Source of the DNA: Hominifimenecus microfluidus
GTDB lineage: Bacteria > Bacillota > Clostridia > Lachnospirales > Lachnospiraceae
Assembly: GCA_020687485.1 (NCBI GenBank)
Contig: JAJEQR010000018.1
Span: forward strand, 1-64,000
Direction: 5' to 3'
DNA length: 64,000 nucleotides
In this document: positions 15,307-22,732 of the stretch, one piece after another
Numbering within the stretch: position 1 is the first letter of the stretch
Layout of the letters: the number at the start of each line of letters is the position of its first letter
Notes under the pieces: model-generated
What the model was told of the DNA's origin: nothing
Database searches by the model: none
What the model saw: the letters and a program-made list of their open reading frames with translations, nothing else
Made by a program: the position numbers and the translations under genes

Positions 15307-15323
15307 GTGGTTAGGAGGCATAT

Positions 15324-16508
15324 ATGGAAGAAAAAAGAGAGCCATTAAGTGAAATGGCGATTGAGAGAAAGATACAGATTCTTCGTAATAAGCATATGGA
15401 CAGTGAGGTTATTGCTCTTGTCAAAAGCGATTATGAATATGGACTGACTGATGATGAAATCGGTCTGTATCTTAACAAAAGTTATGACATTGAGCAGATG
15501 AAGGTGTTATCAAAATGTCTGCATAAGGGTGTATCAGAAGAGTTGTTAACGCTGCTGAAAGATAGCAGGATGGCAGCACCTAAGATGCAGACAGCATTGG
15601 ATTACTATGAAAAAGGTGTGCCGATTGATGCAATCAGAGAGGTAGTCCAAAAAGATGATACAGCAGTAAATATGCGCAGGATGTTTGATGTGGTATTAGA
15701 AAAGCTTAATAAAGCCAAAGAGCAGATGCCACAGGATTTAGAGTATGTGAAAAGTCTTGTAGCTCAGATGGATGAAGTGGTTGAAAAGATCAATCACCAG
15801 AATGAAAGGTATGATGCCTTGAATAAGAAGCTTTCTGAAATAGAAACTTCCAAAGATGATGAGGAAGTCAGGGAGCGTCTGGTCAAGGAGAACCAGGATA
15901 AGGATGCTCTTATCAACAGTCAGCAGAATGAACTGAATAAGGCAAGCAGTACGATTGCAAGGCTCAGGGATGATATTGAGAAAAAGGATAAGGAGATGAA
16001 GCGTATGGGAGACAGAATAGAGTCATTGGAAGATAAGATCATAAGTGTTGCCACAGAGAATAAGAAAGAGGCAGAAAGTAAGGCAGAGCCGCAGGAAAGC
16101 CAGTCCGTATCACAGGCAGATAAAAAGATGGTTGATACAGTTGCAGTTTCTCAGAATATGCAGGCTGTGGCAAACGGGATTCCGGTCTATTATCAGATTC
16201 CGGTAGTTGATGGTACTGGAAATGTGGTGCAGAGACTTCCGATTGAGAGAAGTGTGAGAAAGAGCAGCTACAGCGGAGTGGCGAGCCTTTTTGCAAGACT
16301 GTCATTTAAGAAAAAGTCAAGAGCAGACATTGTAAAGCTGGTTGCATCGGGAGACCTTGTTCCGGCGCAGCTTGTGCAGATTAAGAGTGCAATAGAAAAG
16401 GGACTTACTGAGTCACAGCTTGTAGAGCTTATAAACAACAACATTTCAGCGGAAAAGATGAAGGAGATCATTGAGATTGCTGTGCTTGAAAACAGCATGG
16501 CAGATTAG
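15324..16508 (+). CDS. Unrecognised coiled-coil protein
   Basis: A 394-residue protein with TTAGGAGG before ATG 15324. The first 130 residues form short helical repeats (for example YEYGLTDDEIGLYLN, YEKGVPIDAIREVVQ). Residues about 130-250 are a long coiled coil with heptads of Leu, Ile and Lys/Glu. A linker leads to a C-terminal domain with repeated helical hairpins (VKLVASGDLVPAQLVQIKSA, IEKGLTESQLVELIN). The N- and C-terminal parts share the same short helical motif (a G-L/V-x-x-x-x-I pattern). No family name. It lies between the relaxase and PcfB genes, so a structural role in bringing the relaxosome to the secretion channel is possible. Confidence 0.6.
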   Translation: MEEKREPLSEMAIERKIQILRNKHMDSEVIALVKSDYEYGLTDDEIGLYLNKSYDIEQMKVLSKCLHKGVSEELLTLLKDSRMAAPKMQTALDYYEKGVPIDAIREVVQKDDTAVNMRRMFDVVLEKLNKAKEQMPQDLEYVKSLVAQMDEVVEKINHQNERYDALNKKLSEIETSKDDEEVRERLVKENQDKDALINSQQNELNKASSTIARLRDDIEKKDKEMKRMGDRIESLEDKIISVATENKKEAESKAEPQESQSVSQADKKMVDTVAVSQNMQAVANGIPVYYQIPVVDGTGNVVQRLPIERSVRKSSYSGVASLFARLSFKKKSRADIVKLVASGDLVPAQLVQIKSAIEKGLTESQLVELINNNISAEKMKEIIEIAVLENSMAD

Positions 16509-16517
16509 GAGGAACTT

Positions 16518-16922
16518 ATGAATTTAGCAGTAGTAAATGAAGCAGTAACAGAGATGAATGGTGTGGAGCATCAGTTTACAGAGGAAGAGAAAAACTTTGT
16601 TGTCCAGTTCGCATTCAGAAGCGGCAGCAAGGAAGATACGATTTCTCTTATAGAAGCTTTGGCACATTCGGCGGATAAGGCTGAGTCGGACGAGATTATG
16701 GTCACATACAGGGCTAAATATGATATGAAGCCTGCATGGGTGGAACAGGTGGAAAACCTGCTTGTGGCACTTGAAATGTATCGTATCGAGGAGGAGAAAG
16801 CAATCAATCATCTGGCAGATATTTTGACTGCTTATGGTATTGATGTATCAGCCGAGGAAATCCGTACTACAGAGACAGAAACGCTTAAAACAACAGTCAG
16901 AGAGAAAGTGGAGGTGCGATAA
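16518..16922 (+). CDS. Unrecognised small acidic protein of the transfer operon
   Basis: A 134-residue acidic protein with an AGGAGG site before ATG 16518. Its stop codon overlaps the start codon of the PcfB-like gene, so the two are translationally coupled. It is all-helical by composition (EEEKNFVVQFAFRSGSKED, VEQVENLLVALEMYRIEEEK), with no signal peptide or membrane segment. Nothing identifies its activity; a chaperone or adaptor for the PcfB or coupling proteins would fit the position. Confidence 0.6.
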   Translation: MNLAVVNEAVTEMNGVEHQFTEEEKNFVVQFAFRSGSKEDTISLIEALAHSADKAESDEIMVTYRAKYDMKPAWVEQVENLLVALEMYRIEEEKAINHLADILTAYGIDVSAEEIRTTETETLKTTVREKVEVR

Positions 16923-18040
16923 TGGCAGAAGAGATTCAGGAAGCGGTGCAGATCATCCGTGTAGCGTATGATGGCATTGAGATTGCCATGAAGGTAGGAA
17001 GCGGCGGCATTGCTGCCATGCAGAAGGCAATAGATTTCTTAAAAGGGATGCTTGATTATGAAAAGTCACTTGGCAAGACATCCATGAGAAAGCTGATCTT
17101 AAAAGGTGGCGATTTACAGGTGTTACAGTTTAATACCGAAGATATGAAAAAGGTTGAAAAGATGGCAAAGAAGTATGGAATCCTGTATTCGGTACTTCCA
17201 GACTGTAACAGGAAAGATGGACTGAGTGAGGTAATCTTTCATACAGAGGCAGTTCCCCGTGTGAATATGATGATACAGAAGCTCAAGTTTGGTAAGATTG
17301 CTACATTTGACGATTATCTGAAGAATGGAGATGAAAAATCCCTTGGAAAGCTGATGGATTTTTTGAAGAAACAGCAGGGAAACGAGAAAAGCCACACGAT
17401 AGAAGGGGATAGGGTTAATACCGCTATTGACGGACTGATCGAAAAGGTCGGAATGTTTGCAATGGAAAAGAAAGCTATCAGTGTGGATCAGGTCAAGGAG
17501 AATTTCAGTATCAATGGTGAGCAGGCTGAAAGTGTTATCAAACAGCTAGAGACAATCGGTGTGCTTGGAAAGAAAAATGAGGATGGCACCCATACAGTCA
17601 TGATGGACAAGGATGCATTTATCAACCGTGTCAGAGGCTATCAGGATCTTGCTGAGAGAATGAGGGCAGTTGCAGCATCAAAAAATGCGAACCTGTCAGA
17701 TGTGACAATCAGCAAGAAGCTGATTATCGAAGAAAATGACCATGCTGTTAAGACCAGAGTTCCCGGCACATGGGGAGAAGAGGCAAGATATGTATGGCTC
17801 CGTAAGGAAAACATCATGGAGATTCATGGTGGAAAGACAATGCTTACCTTCCTTGATTCAACCAAGGATTATAAGCTCTACGATGAGCAGAATCGTGTGG
17901 TGACAACCCAGAAAGGAACCGAGCTTTATACTCACTACGACAAGGTGGAGTCATCTGTCAGGGAGCGTTACGAGAAAGTGCAGAAGCAGCAGAAAAAGAC
18001 CACACAGAAGAAAACTGTTACCACAAAGAAAGCGAGGTAG
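16922..18040 (+). CDS. PcfB-like protein (DUF3801), long form
   Basis: A 372-residue PcfB-like protein. In Enterococcus pCF10, PcfB binds the coupling protein and relaxase and helps load DNA into the channel. The DUF3801 region covers roughly residues 1-130, with a glycine-rich helix (AMKVGSGGIAAMQKAIDFLK) and the segment KLILKGGDLQVLQF. A middle winged-helix-like region (ISVDQVKENFSINGEQAES) and a lysine-rich tail (KKTTQKKTVTTKK) follow. The usual PcfB is shorter (about 150-200 residues); the extra C-terminal half is notable. The gene lies seven bases before the VirD4 gene, as in other elements. Confidence 0.75.
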   Translation: MAEEIQEAVQIIRVAYDGIEIAMKVGSGGIAAMQKAIDFLKGMLDYEKSLGKTSMRKLILKGGDLQVLQFNTEDMKKVEKMAKKYGILYSVLPDCNRKDGLSEVIFHTEAVPRVNMMIQKLKFGKIATFDDYLKNGDEKSLGKLMDFLKKQQGNEKSHTIEGDRVNTAIDGLIEKVGMFAMEKKAISVDQVKENFSINGEQAESVIKQLETIGVLGKKNEDGTHTVMMDKDAFINRVRGYQDLAERMRAVAASKNANLSDVTISKKLIIEENDHAVKTRVPGTWGEEARYVWLRKENIMEIHGGKTMLTFLDSTKDYKLYDEQNRVVTTQKGTELYTHYDKVESSVRERYEKVQKQQKKTTQKKTVTTKKAR

Positions 18041-18046
18041 CAGCCT

Positions 18047-20242
18047 ATGCAGACAACAAAGAAAAAGCCGTCACTGATATTCATTCTTGTGGGTGCAGTG
18101 TTAGCAGGGTATCTTGGTTATCTGATAAATGGTGCGTGGACGGAAGGGATTGCCTTTAATGAATTTATGGACAGATTCAATGAAGTATGTGCTGTTCCCT
18201 TTGCCAACTATTACAATTCCAATACAGTAAAAGCAGTAGCCATTGCATTAGGTATCTATGCGATGGCTATTGTCATGTATTACACCAGTCAGAGAAACTA
18301 TATGCCTGGCAAAGAATTTGGTACGGCAAGATTTGAAAATCCGAAGCAGGTCAACAAGATACTTGCAGATAAGGATGAAAATTTCAACCGGATACTCAGC
18401 CAGAATGTGAAGATGTCGCTGGATTTCAGAAGGCTCAAGCTCAATGGAAATATCCTTATCTGTGGTGGTTCCGGAGCAGGAAAAACATTTTATGAAGTAA
18501 AGCCGAATCTTATGCAGATGCCGCATAACTGTTCCTTTATCTGTACCGATCCAAAGGGAGAGATCCTTAGAAGCTGCGGGCAGATGTTAAAAAATAACGG
18601 ATATAACCTGAAAGTCATTAATCTGTTAGAGATGGATAAATCAGACTGTTACAATCCATTTTCCTATATCAGAGAGGAAACAGATGTGGTCAAGCTGATT
18701 ACAAACCTTATCAGCAATACGACACCAAAGGGAGCGACACCAAGTGATCCGTTCTGGGAAAAGGCGGAAGGATTGTTCTTACAGGCTATCTTTTATTATG
18801 TGTGGCTGGAGGTACAGCCGGCAAAGAGAAACTTTGAGACAGTACTTAAACTTCTTGGAGAAGCAGAGGTTACAGAGCAGGGGAAGGCATCAAAGCTGGA
18901 TGTGCGTATGAAGTTTTTAGAGGAAAGTTCCCCACTTGGAGCCAATCATCCGGCAGTCAAGCAGTACAACAAATGTATGAGAGGTGCAGGAGATACCGTC
19001 CGTTCCATTATCATAAGTGCCAACTCAAGACTTGCATTTCTTGAGAATAAGCAGGTTTTACGACTACTCTCAAAAGATGAGCTTAATCTGTCCGATATCG
19101 GTATTGGAGTAAATGGGGATGGTGAGACAAAGACAGCACTGTTTTGTGTAATCCCGGATAGTGATAAATCCTATAACTTTATTATCGGTATGTTATACAC
19201 GCAGATATTTCAGGAATTGTACTATCAGGCAGACTTTAATTGTGGTGGAAGGCTGCCAATCCATGTGACATTTATGTTAGATGAATTTGCGAATGTCGCA
19301 TTGCCAGATGACTTCTGTTCACTGTTATCGACAATGCGAAGCCGTGAGATTTCAAGTATTATCATTATTCAGAACTTTGCCCAGTTAAAGGCACTTTTCA
19401 AGGATACTTGGGAAACCATTCCAGGCAACTGCGATACTTTCATCTATCTTGGAGGCAATGAGCAGAGTACGCACAAGTATGTCTCGGAACTGCTTGGAAA
19501 AGGCACGATTGATAAAAAATCAAGCGGAGAGACAAAGGGGAGGCAGGGAAGCTCGTCAAGAAATTATGATGTTTTAGGCAGGGAACTGTTTACACCCGAT
19601 GAGGTAAGAAAGCTGGATAATAAGAAATGTATTATTTTTATCCGTGGATTTGATCCTATCATGGACAACAAGTTTATTCCATTTAATCATCCGATGTTTA
19701 ACCAGACAGCAGATGGCAAGGGAGAGCCTTATGTTCACGAGATAAGAGGAGCAAATAATCTTATCGGTCCGCCATTTGAGATTCTTTCAGACAAGGCAGT
19801 TAAGTATTATGAAAAACTGAAGGATAAGGGCGAGAATGTGTATATAGATTCTCTAACCTATGAGCAGTTTATGATGCTTGGCGATGCGGAATTAAGCAGA
19901 AGATTCTCCATGCAGGATGAAGCAGAGCAGAAAGCAAAGATAGACAGGGAACAGGCAAATGAGCTTGAGTATGTTGATGAATCACAGAAGTCAGATGCTT
20001 CAGAAAGTGCAAACGCTTCTAGTGGAAGTGCAGGTGCTAAGCCTGTAAGGAATCCTGAGAGAGAAAAGCCTAAATGGGAGGATACCATCACAAATCGAAT
20101 GCTACACTGGTCATATACGCTGGAGCAGAAAGAAGAGGTGAAGAAGGCATTAGCTGCAGGAGTTCCCAAAGCAACGATTCTTACTTACTTCTATCCGGAG
20201 GTTACTGTGGAGAAGATGAGTTCATATCGGAAGAAGCAGTAA
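18047..20242 (+). CDS. VirD4-like coupling ATPase (CD1115 type)
   Basis: A 731-residue type IV coupling protein that would bring the relaxosome to the mating channel. Two N-terminal membrane helices (SLIFILVGAVLAGYLGYLI; AVAIALGIYAMAIVMYY) are followed by the ATPase. Walker A is GGSGAGKTF near residues 138-146 and Walker B is FMLDEFANV near 407-415. The QNFAQLKALF segment and the C-terminal acidic linker are typical of the C. difficile CD1115-like group. The last 60 residues form a small helical domain (QKEEVKKALAAGVPKATI). It is preceded by PcfB and followed by two hairpins and the pilin-like gene. Confidence 0.92.
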   Translation: MQTTKKKPSLIFILVGAVLAGYLGYLINGAWTEGIAFNEFMDRFNEVCAVPFANYYNSNTVKAVAIALGIYAMAIVMYYTSQRNYMPGKEFGTARFENPKQVNKILADKDENFNRILSQNVKMSLDFRRLKLNGNILICGGSGAGKTFYEVKPNLMQMPHNCSFICTDPKGEILRSCGQMLKNNGYNLKVINLLEMDKSDCYNPFSYIREETDVVKLITNLISNTTPKGATPSDPFWEKAEGLFLQAIFYYVWLEVQPAKRNFETVLKLLGEAEVTEQGKASKLDVRMKFLEESSPLGANHPAVKQYNKCMRGAGDTVRSIIISANSRLAFLENKQVLRLLSKDELNLSDIGIGVNGDGETKTALFCVIPDSDKSYNFIIGMLYTQIFQELYYQADFNCGGRLPIHVTFMLDEFANVALPDDFCSLLSTMRSREISSIIIIQNFAQLKALFKDTWETIPGNCDTFIYLGGNEQSTHKYVSELLGKGTIDKKSSGETKGRQGSSSRNYDVLGRELFTPDEVRKLDNKKCIIFIRGFDPIMDNKFIPFNHPMFNQTADGKGEPYVHEIRGANNLIGPPFEILSDKAVKYYEKLKDKGENVYIDSLTYEQFMMLGDAELSRRFSMQDEAEQKAKIDREQANELEYVDESQKSDASESANASSGSAGAKPVRNPEREKPKWEDTITNRMLHWSYTLEQKEEVKKALAAGVPKATILTYFYPEVTVEKMSSYRKKQ

Positions 20243-20248
20243 GTAAGC

Positions 20249-20272
20249 TTAAGGTGCTTTTTTGCACCTTAA
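20249..20272 (+). promoter_or_regulatory. Intercistronic hairpin after the VirD4 gene
   Basis: TTAAGGTGC (20249-20257) pairs perfectly with GCACCTTAA (20264-20272) around a loop of six T. No T-run follows; AAAAGGAGGTGG comes directly after. It may be an RNA-processing or stability hairpin. Confidence 0.5.
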
Positions 20273-20361
20273 AAGGAGGTGGTTGAAGCATACCACATCG
20301 GGGAAAGCCCGATTTAATCATTACAACAGGCATTGCCTGATCATATATAGTAACTTTTAAC

Positions 20362-20398
20362 AGCCAGTTAGGGATTATCCCTGCTGGCTTATTTTTTT
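20362..20398 (+). terminator. Terminator or attenuator before the pilin-like gene
   Basis: AGCCAG (20362-20367) pairs with CTGGCT (20384-20389), with inner AGGGA/TCCCT, followed by TTATTTTTTT. It would reduce read-through from the VirD4 gene, or reset expression for the channel genes. Confidence 0.7.
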
Positions 20399-20473
20399 AT
20401 CGAAAAGGAGACAAACAACATGAGAAAAGAGCAGATTATTACGACAAACAACAATCAGATGGAGGAAAAAGGC

Positions 20474-20797
20474 ATGAAGAGCAGATTCATTCACATTAAA
20501 AAGAGATTTGTTGCGGCATTATCCGGGGCACTAATGGGAGTAATGCTTATGAGCACTACCTGCTTTGCGGCAGGTACAGGTACTTCCGCAGTAACACAGC
20601 CGCTTGAGAATTTAAAGACACTTATCATTGCAGTCATTGGTGCGGTTGGTGTCATCATTCTTGCAAAGAATGTTATGGAGTTCGCACAAGCCTACCAGCA
20701 GCAGGATTCATCTACCATGAACTCTGCACTGAAAGGAATTGTAGCAGGTGTCATGATGGCTGGTATTTCAACAGTACTGACATTCTTAGGCTTCTAA
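20474..20797 (+). CDS. Maff2-family small membrane protein (VirB2 pilin-like)
   Basis: A 107-residue protein of the Maff2/CD0411 type from C. difficile-like conjugative elements. The start at ATG 20474 has GGAGG eight bases upstream and gives a normal signal peptide (KKRFVAALSGALMGVMLM, then STTCFA). ATG 20420 also has a ribosome site and would add 18 polar residues. The mature part has two hydrophobic helices (TLIIAVIGAVGVIILAKNV; GIVAGVMMAGISTVLTFLG) joined by a polar loop, the layout of VirB2/TrbC pilins. It precedes the VirB6-like gene. Pilin function is inferred from family and order. Confidence 0.8.
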   Translation: MKSRFIHIKKRFVAALSGALMGVMLMSTTCFAAGTGTSAVTQPLENLKTLIIAVIGAVGVIILAKNVMEFAQAYQQQDSSTMNSALKGIVAGVMMAGISTVLTFLGF

Positions 20798-20849
20798 GAT
20801 GGGGGAAAAAGTTCCCCTTTTAGTAAAAGGAAAGAGGTGAATAACAAGT

Positions 20850-21692
20850 ATGGATATTTTTAAGCTTGGAGACAAGATCCTTGCACTTCTTGAGGCGGTG
20901 TTTGGGTTTTGGAACAATCAGATATCCCTGGTCTTTGCAATGCTTGGACAGTCACCGGTCAGTTTCAAGGGCGGAGGTCCCTGGGCAGTCATTGAGGGTA
21001 TTGAGCCGGTCTTTGTAGCGGTCGGCTCATCCCTCGTTGTGCTGTTCTTTGTTATCGGTTTCTGTTCGGAAAGCATAGATGTTAAAGATGAGATGAGGTT
21101 TGAGTCTATATTTCGTATGCTTATCCGACTGGGACTTGCAGAATGGTTTGTTGCAAATAATGTCACGATCATGAAAGCGTTTTTTACTTCCATAGGAAAT
21201 CTGGTGGGACTTATATCTGCAGGGACAACGACGCAGCTTGCCATTGACAGTACACAGGCAGACATCATTAAGGGACTTGGATTTGGTGAAAGTCTGGTAA
21301 TGCTGATACTTACAGCCTTGCTTGCAATCATCATTATTATCTGTGGATTCTTTATCATCTACACAGTTTATTTCAGATTCTTAAAGATTCTGATTATTGT
21401 GCCGCTTGGTGCGATTGCCTGTTCCACGATGGCAGGAAACAGAATGGTCAGTCATACAATGGCTACCTACTGCAAATATTTCCTGTCATGTGTGTTTGAG
21501 GCAGTAACGATGGCACTTGCGATTGTGATATGTAATGCATTTATCAATGCAGGACTTCCGGCATTTACAGGAAGTTATGCTGACTGGGCACAGACGCTTA
21601 TATATCTGTGTGAAATGACATTTACGATAGCAATGACTGTTGGAAGCGTGAAGGGTGCACAGACACTTACAAGCAAGGCATTTGGATTATAG
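20850..21692 (+). CDS. VirB6/TrbL-like channel protein (CD1112 type)
   Basis: A 280-residue polytopic membrane protein with at least five long hydrophobic segments, including FVAVGSSLVVLFFVIGF, LVMLILTALLAIIIIICGF and FLKILIIVPLGAIACSTM. This is the TrbL/VirB6-like inner-membrane part of the mating channel. AAGAGGTGAATAA precedes ATG 20850. A small hairpin (GGGGAA/TTCCCC at 20802-20817) lies in the gap after the pilin gene. The order pilin, VirB6, DUF4313, PrgI, VirB4 matches C. difficile CTn-type elements. Confidence 0.85.
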   Translation: MDIFKLGDKILALLEAVFGFWNNQISLVFAMLGQSPVSFKGGGPWAVIEGIEPVFVAVGSSLVVLFFVIGFCSESIDVKDEMRFESIFRMLIRLGLAEWFVANNVTIMKAFFTSIGNLVGLISAGTTTQLAIDSTQADIIKGLGFGESLVMLILTALLAIIIIICGFFIIYTVYFRFLKILIIVPLGAIACSTMAGNRMVSHTMATYCKYFLSCVFEAVTMALAIVICNAFINAGLPAFTGSYADWAQTLIYLCEMTFTIAMTVGSVKGAQTLTSKAFGL

Positions 21693-21704
21693 AAGGAGGC
21701 AGAA

Positions 21705-22115
21705 ATGGATAATGAAAAGAAACAGGTTACTTATAATTCAAGCATAACCGGAGAAACGCAGGTGACATTTGATATCCAGCAGTATATGAATAACAGGGCA
21801 ATGTTTATCAGTCTTATGTGTAATGAAGATGGATATGAGGAGCCTTTTGGGGATGTGACTGTGAATTTGTCGGTTGCAGCACCAAATTACTGCGGATATC
21901 TGAATGTGAATGACATGCCGGATATTGAAAAGTTTATTACAGATAACGACCTTGGAGAGTTTACAGGATTCACGCAAAGGAGCGGGTTCTGTGAATATCC
22001 TCTTTATCTGTTCAATGTAGATAAGCTTAGGGAACTGTGTCCGGATGGAATGGATAAGTATGAGGCGAATATTGGAATGACAAGAAAGCCGGAAACAAAG
22101 GATTTATCAAGATAG
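21705..22115 (+). CDS. DUF4313-like protein
   Basis: A 136-residue soluble protein with GAAGGAGGC before ATG 21705. It carries the DUF4313-like core (YEEPFGDVTVNLS, PNYCGYLNVNDMPDIEKF, FCEYPLYLFN). Family members sit between the VirB6 and PrgI genes of similar elements or near their antirestriction genes; activity is unknown. The beta-rich composition and lack of membrane segments suggest a cytoplasmic accessory protein. Family assignment is from memory of these motifs. Confidence 0.65.
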   Translation: MDNEKKQVTYNSSITGETQVTFDIQQYMNNRAMFISLMCNEDGYEEPFGDVTVNLSVAAPNYCGYLNVNDMPDIEKFITDNDLGEFTGFTQRSGFCEYPLYLFNVDKLRELCPDGMDKYEANIGMTRKPETKDLSR

Positions 22116-22127
22116 GAGGCAGGGACA

Positions 22128-22640
22128 ATGGTAATCGAAGTAAACAAGGATATTGACCGCTATCAGGAATCGGTTGCGATGGGACTTACTGCAAGGCAGC
22201 TTATATTTTCCATTGCAAGCGTAGTGGTCGGTGGCGGTATCGTCCTTCTTCTTTACAAGTATATTGGTCTTACTGGTTCTGCTTATGTGGCAATTCCATG
22301 TGTGGCACCGATTGCTCTTGGCGGATTCTATTCCTTTAACGGGATGAATTTCTACGAGTATATGGGAAAGAAACTGCATTTTATGTTTGGTAACAGGGCA
22401 CTTACCTATGTATCAACAGAGGGAGAGCCTGCAATAAAGCAGTTAGAAGCAGAACAGAATGAACAGGTAAAGAAGAAAGGCAGAAAGGCTGAACCGGAGA
22501 CTGTAACAGCTGATTCGGCTGTAAAGAAGAAGGAGGAGTTTGAAGCAATGAAGAAAAAGACGAGAAACATGCTGTTTGGACTTGTCGCAGTCATTGTGGC
22601 GGCAGTAGCAGGCATTGCAGTATATAAGGCAATGCATTAG
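22128..22640 (+). CDS. PrgI-family membrane protein (VirB3-like)
   Basis: A 170-residue protein. The PrgI fold is shown by EVNKDIDRYQESVAMGLTAR followed by two adjacent hydrophobic helices (QLIFSIASVVVGGGIVLLLY and AYVAIPCVAPIALGGFYSF) and the conserved FNGMNFYEYM. A charged linker leads to a third membrane helix at the C-terminus (LFGLVAVIVAAVAGIAVY), which is an extra feature. PrgI proteins take the VirB3 place and work with the VirB4 ATPase encoded next. It is preceded by TAGGAGGC. Confidence 0.85.
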   Translation: MVIEVNKDIDRYQESVAMGLTARQLIFSIASVVVGGGIVLLLYKYIGLTGSAYVAIPCVAPIALGGFYSFNGMNFYEYMGKKLHFMFGNRALTYVSTEGEPAIKQLEAEQNEQVKKKGRKAEPETVTADSAVKKKEEFEAMKKKTRNMLFGLVAVIVAAVAGIAVYKAMH

Positions 22641-22655
22641 AAACGAATAGTATCT

Positions 22656-22704
22656 GACCGAAAGGTCGGGAACACAGCCCGCAGGGTGAAGTTCCCGGCG
22701 GGCT
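22656..22704 (+). promoter_or_regulatory. Structured leader of the virB4-like gene
   Basis: A GACC-GAAA-GGTC mini-hairpin precedes AGCCCGC (22676-22682) paired with GCGGGCT (22698-22704), which is followed by TTTCATT. GGGAAC and GTTCCC near 22668-22696 could form a competing stem, so two alternative folds are possible, as in an attenuator. Confidence 0.45.
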
Positions 22705-22732
22705 TTCATTATAAGAAAGCGAGGTTAGAGAC

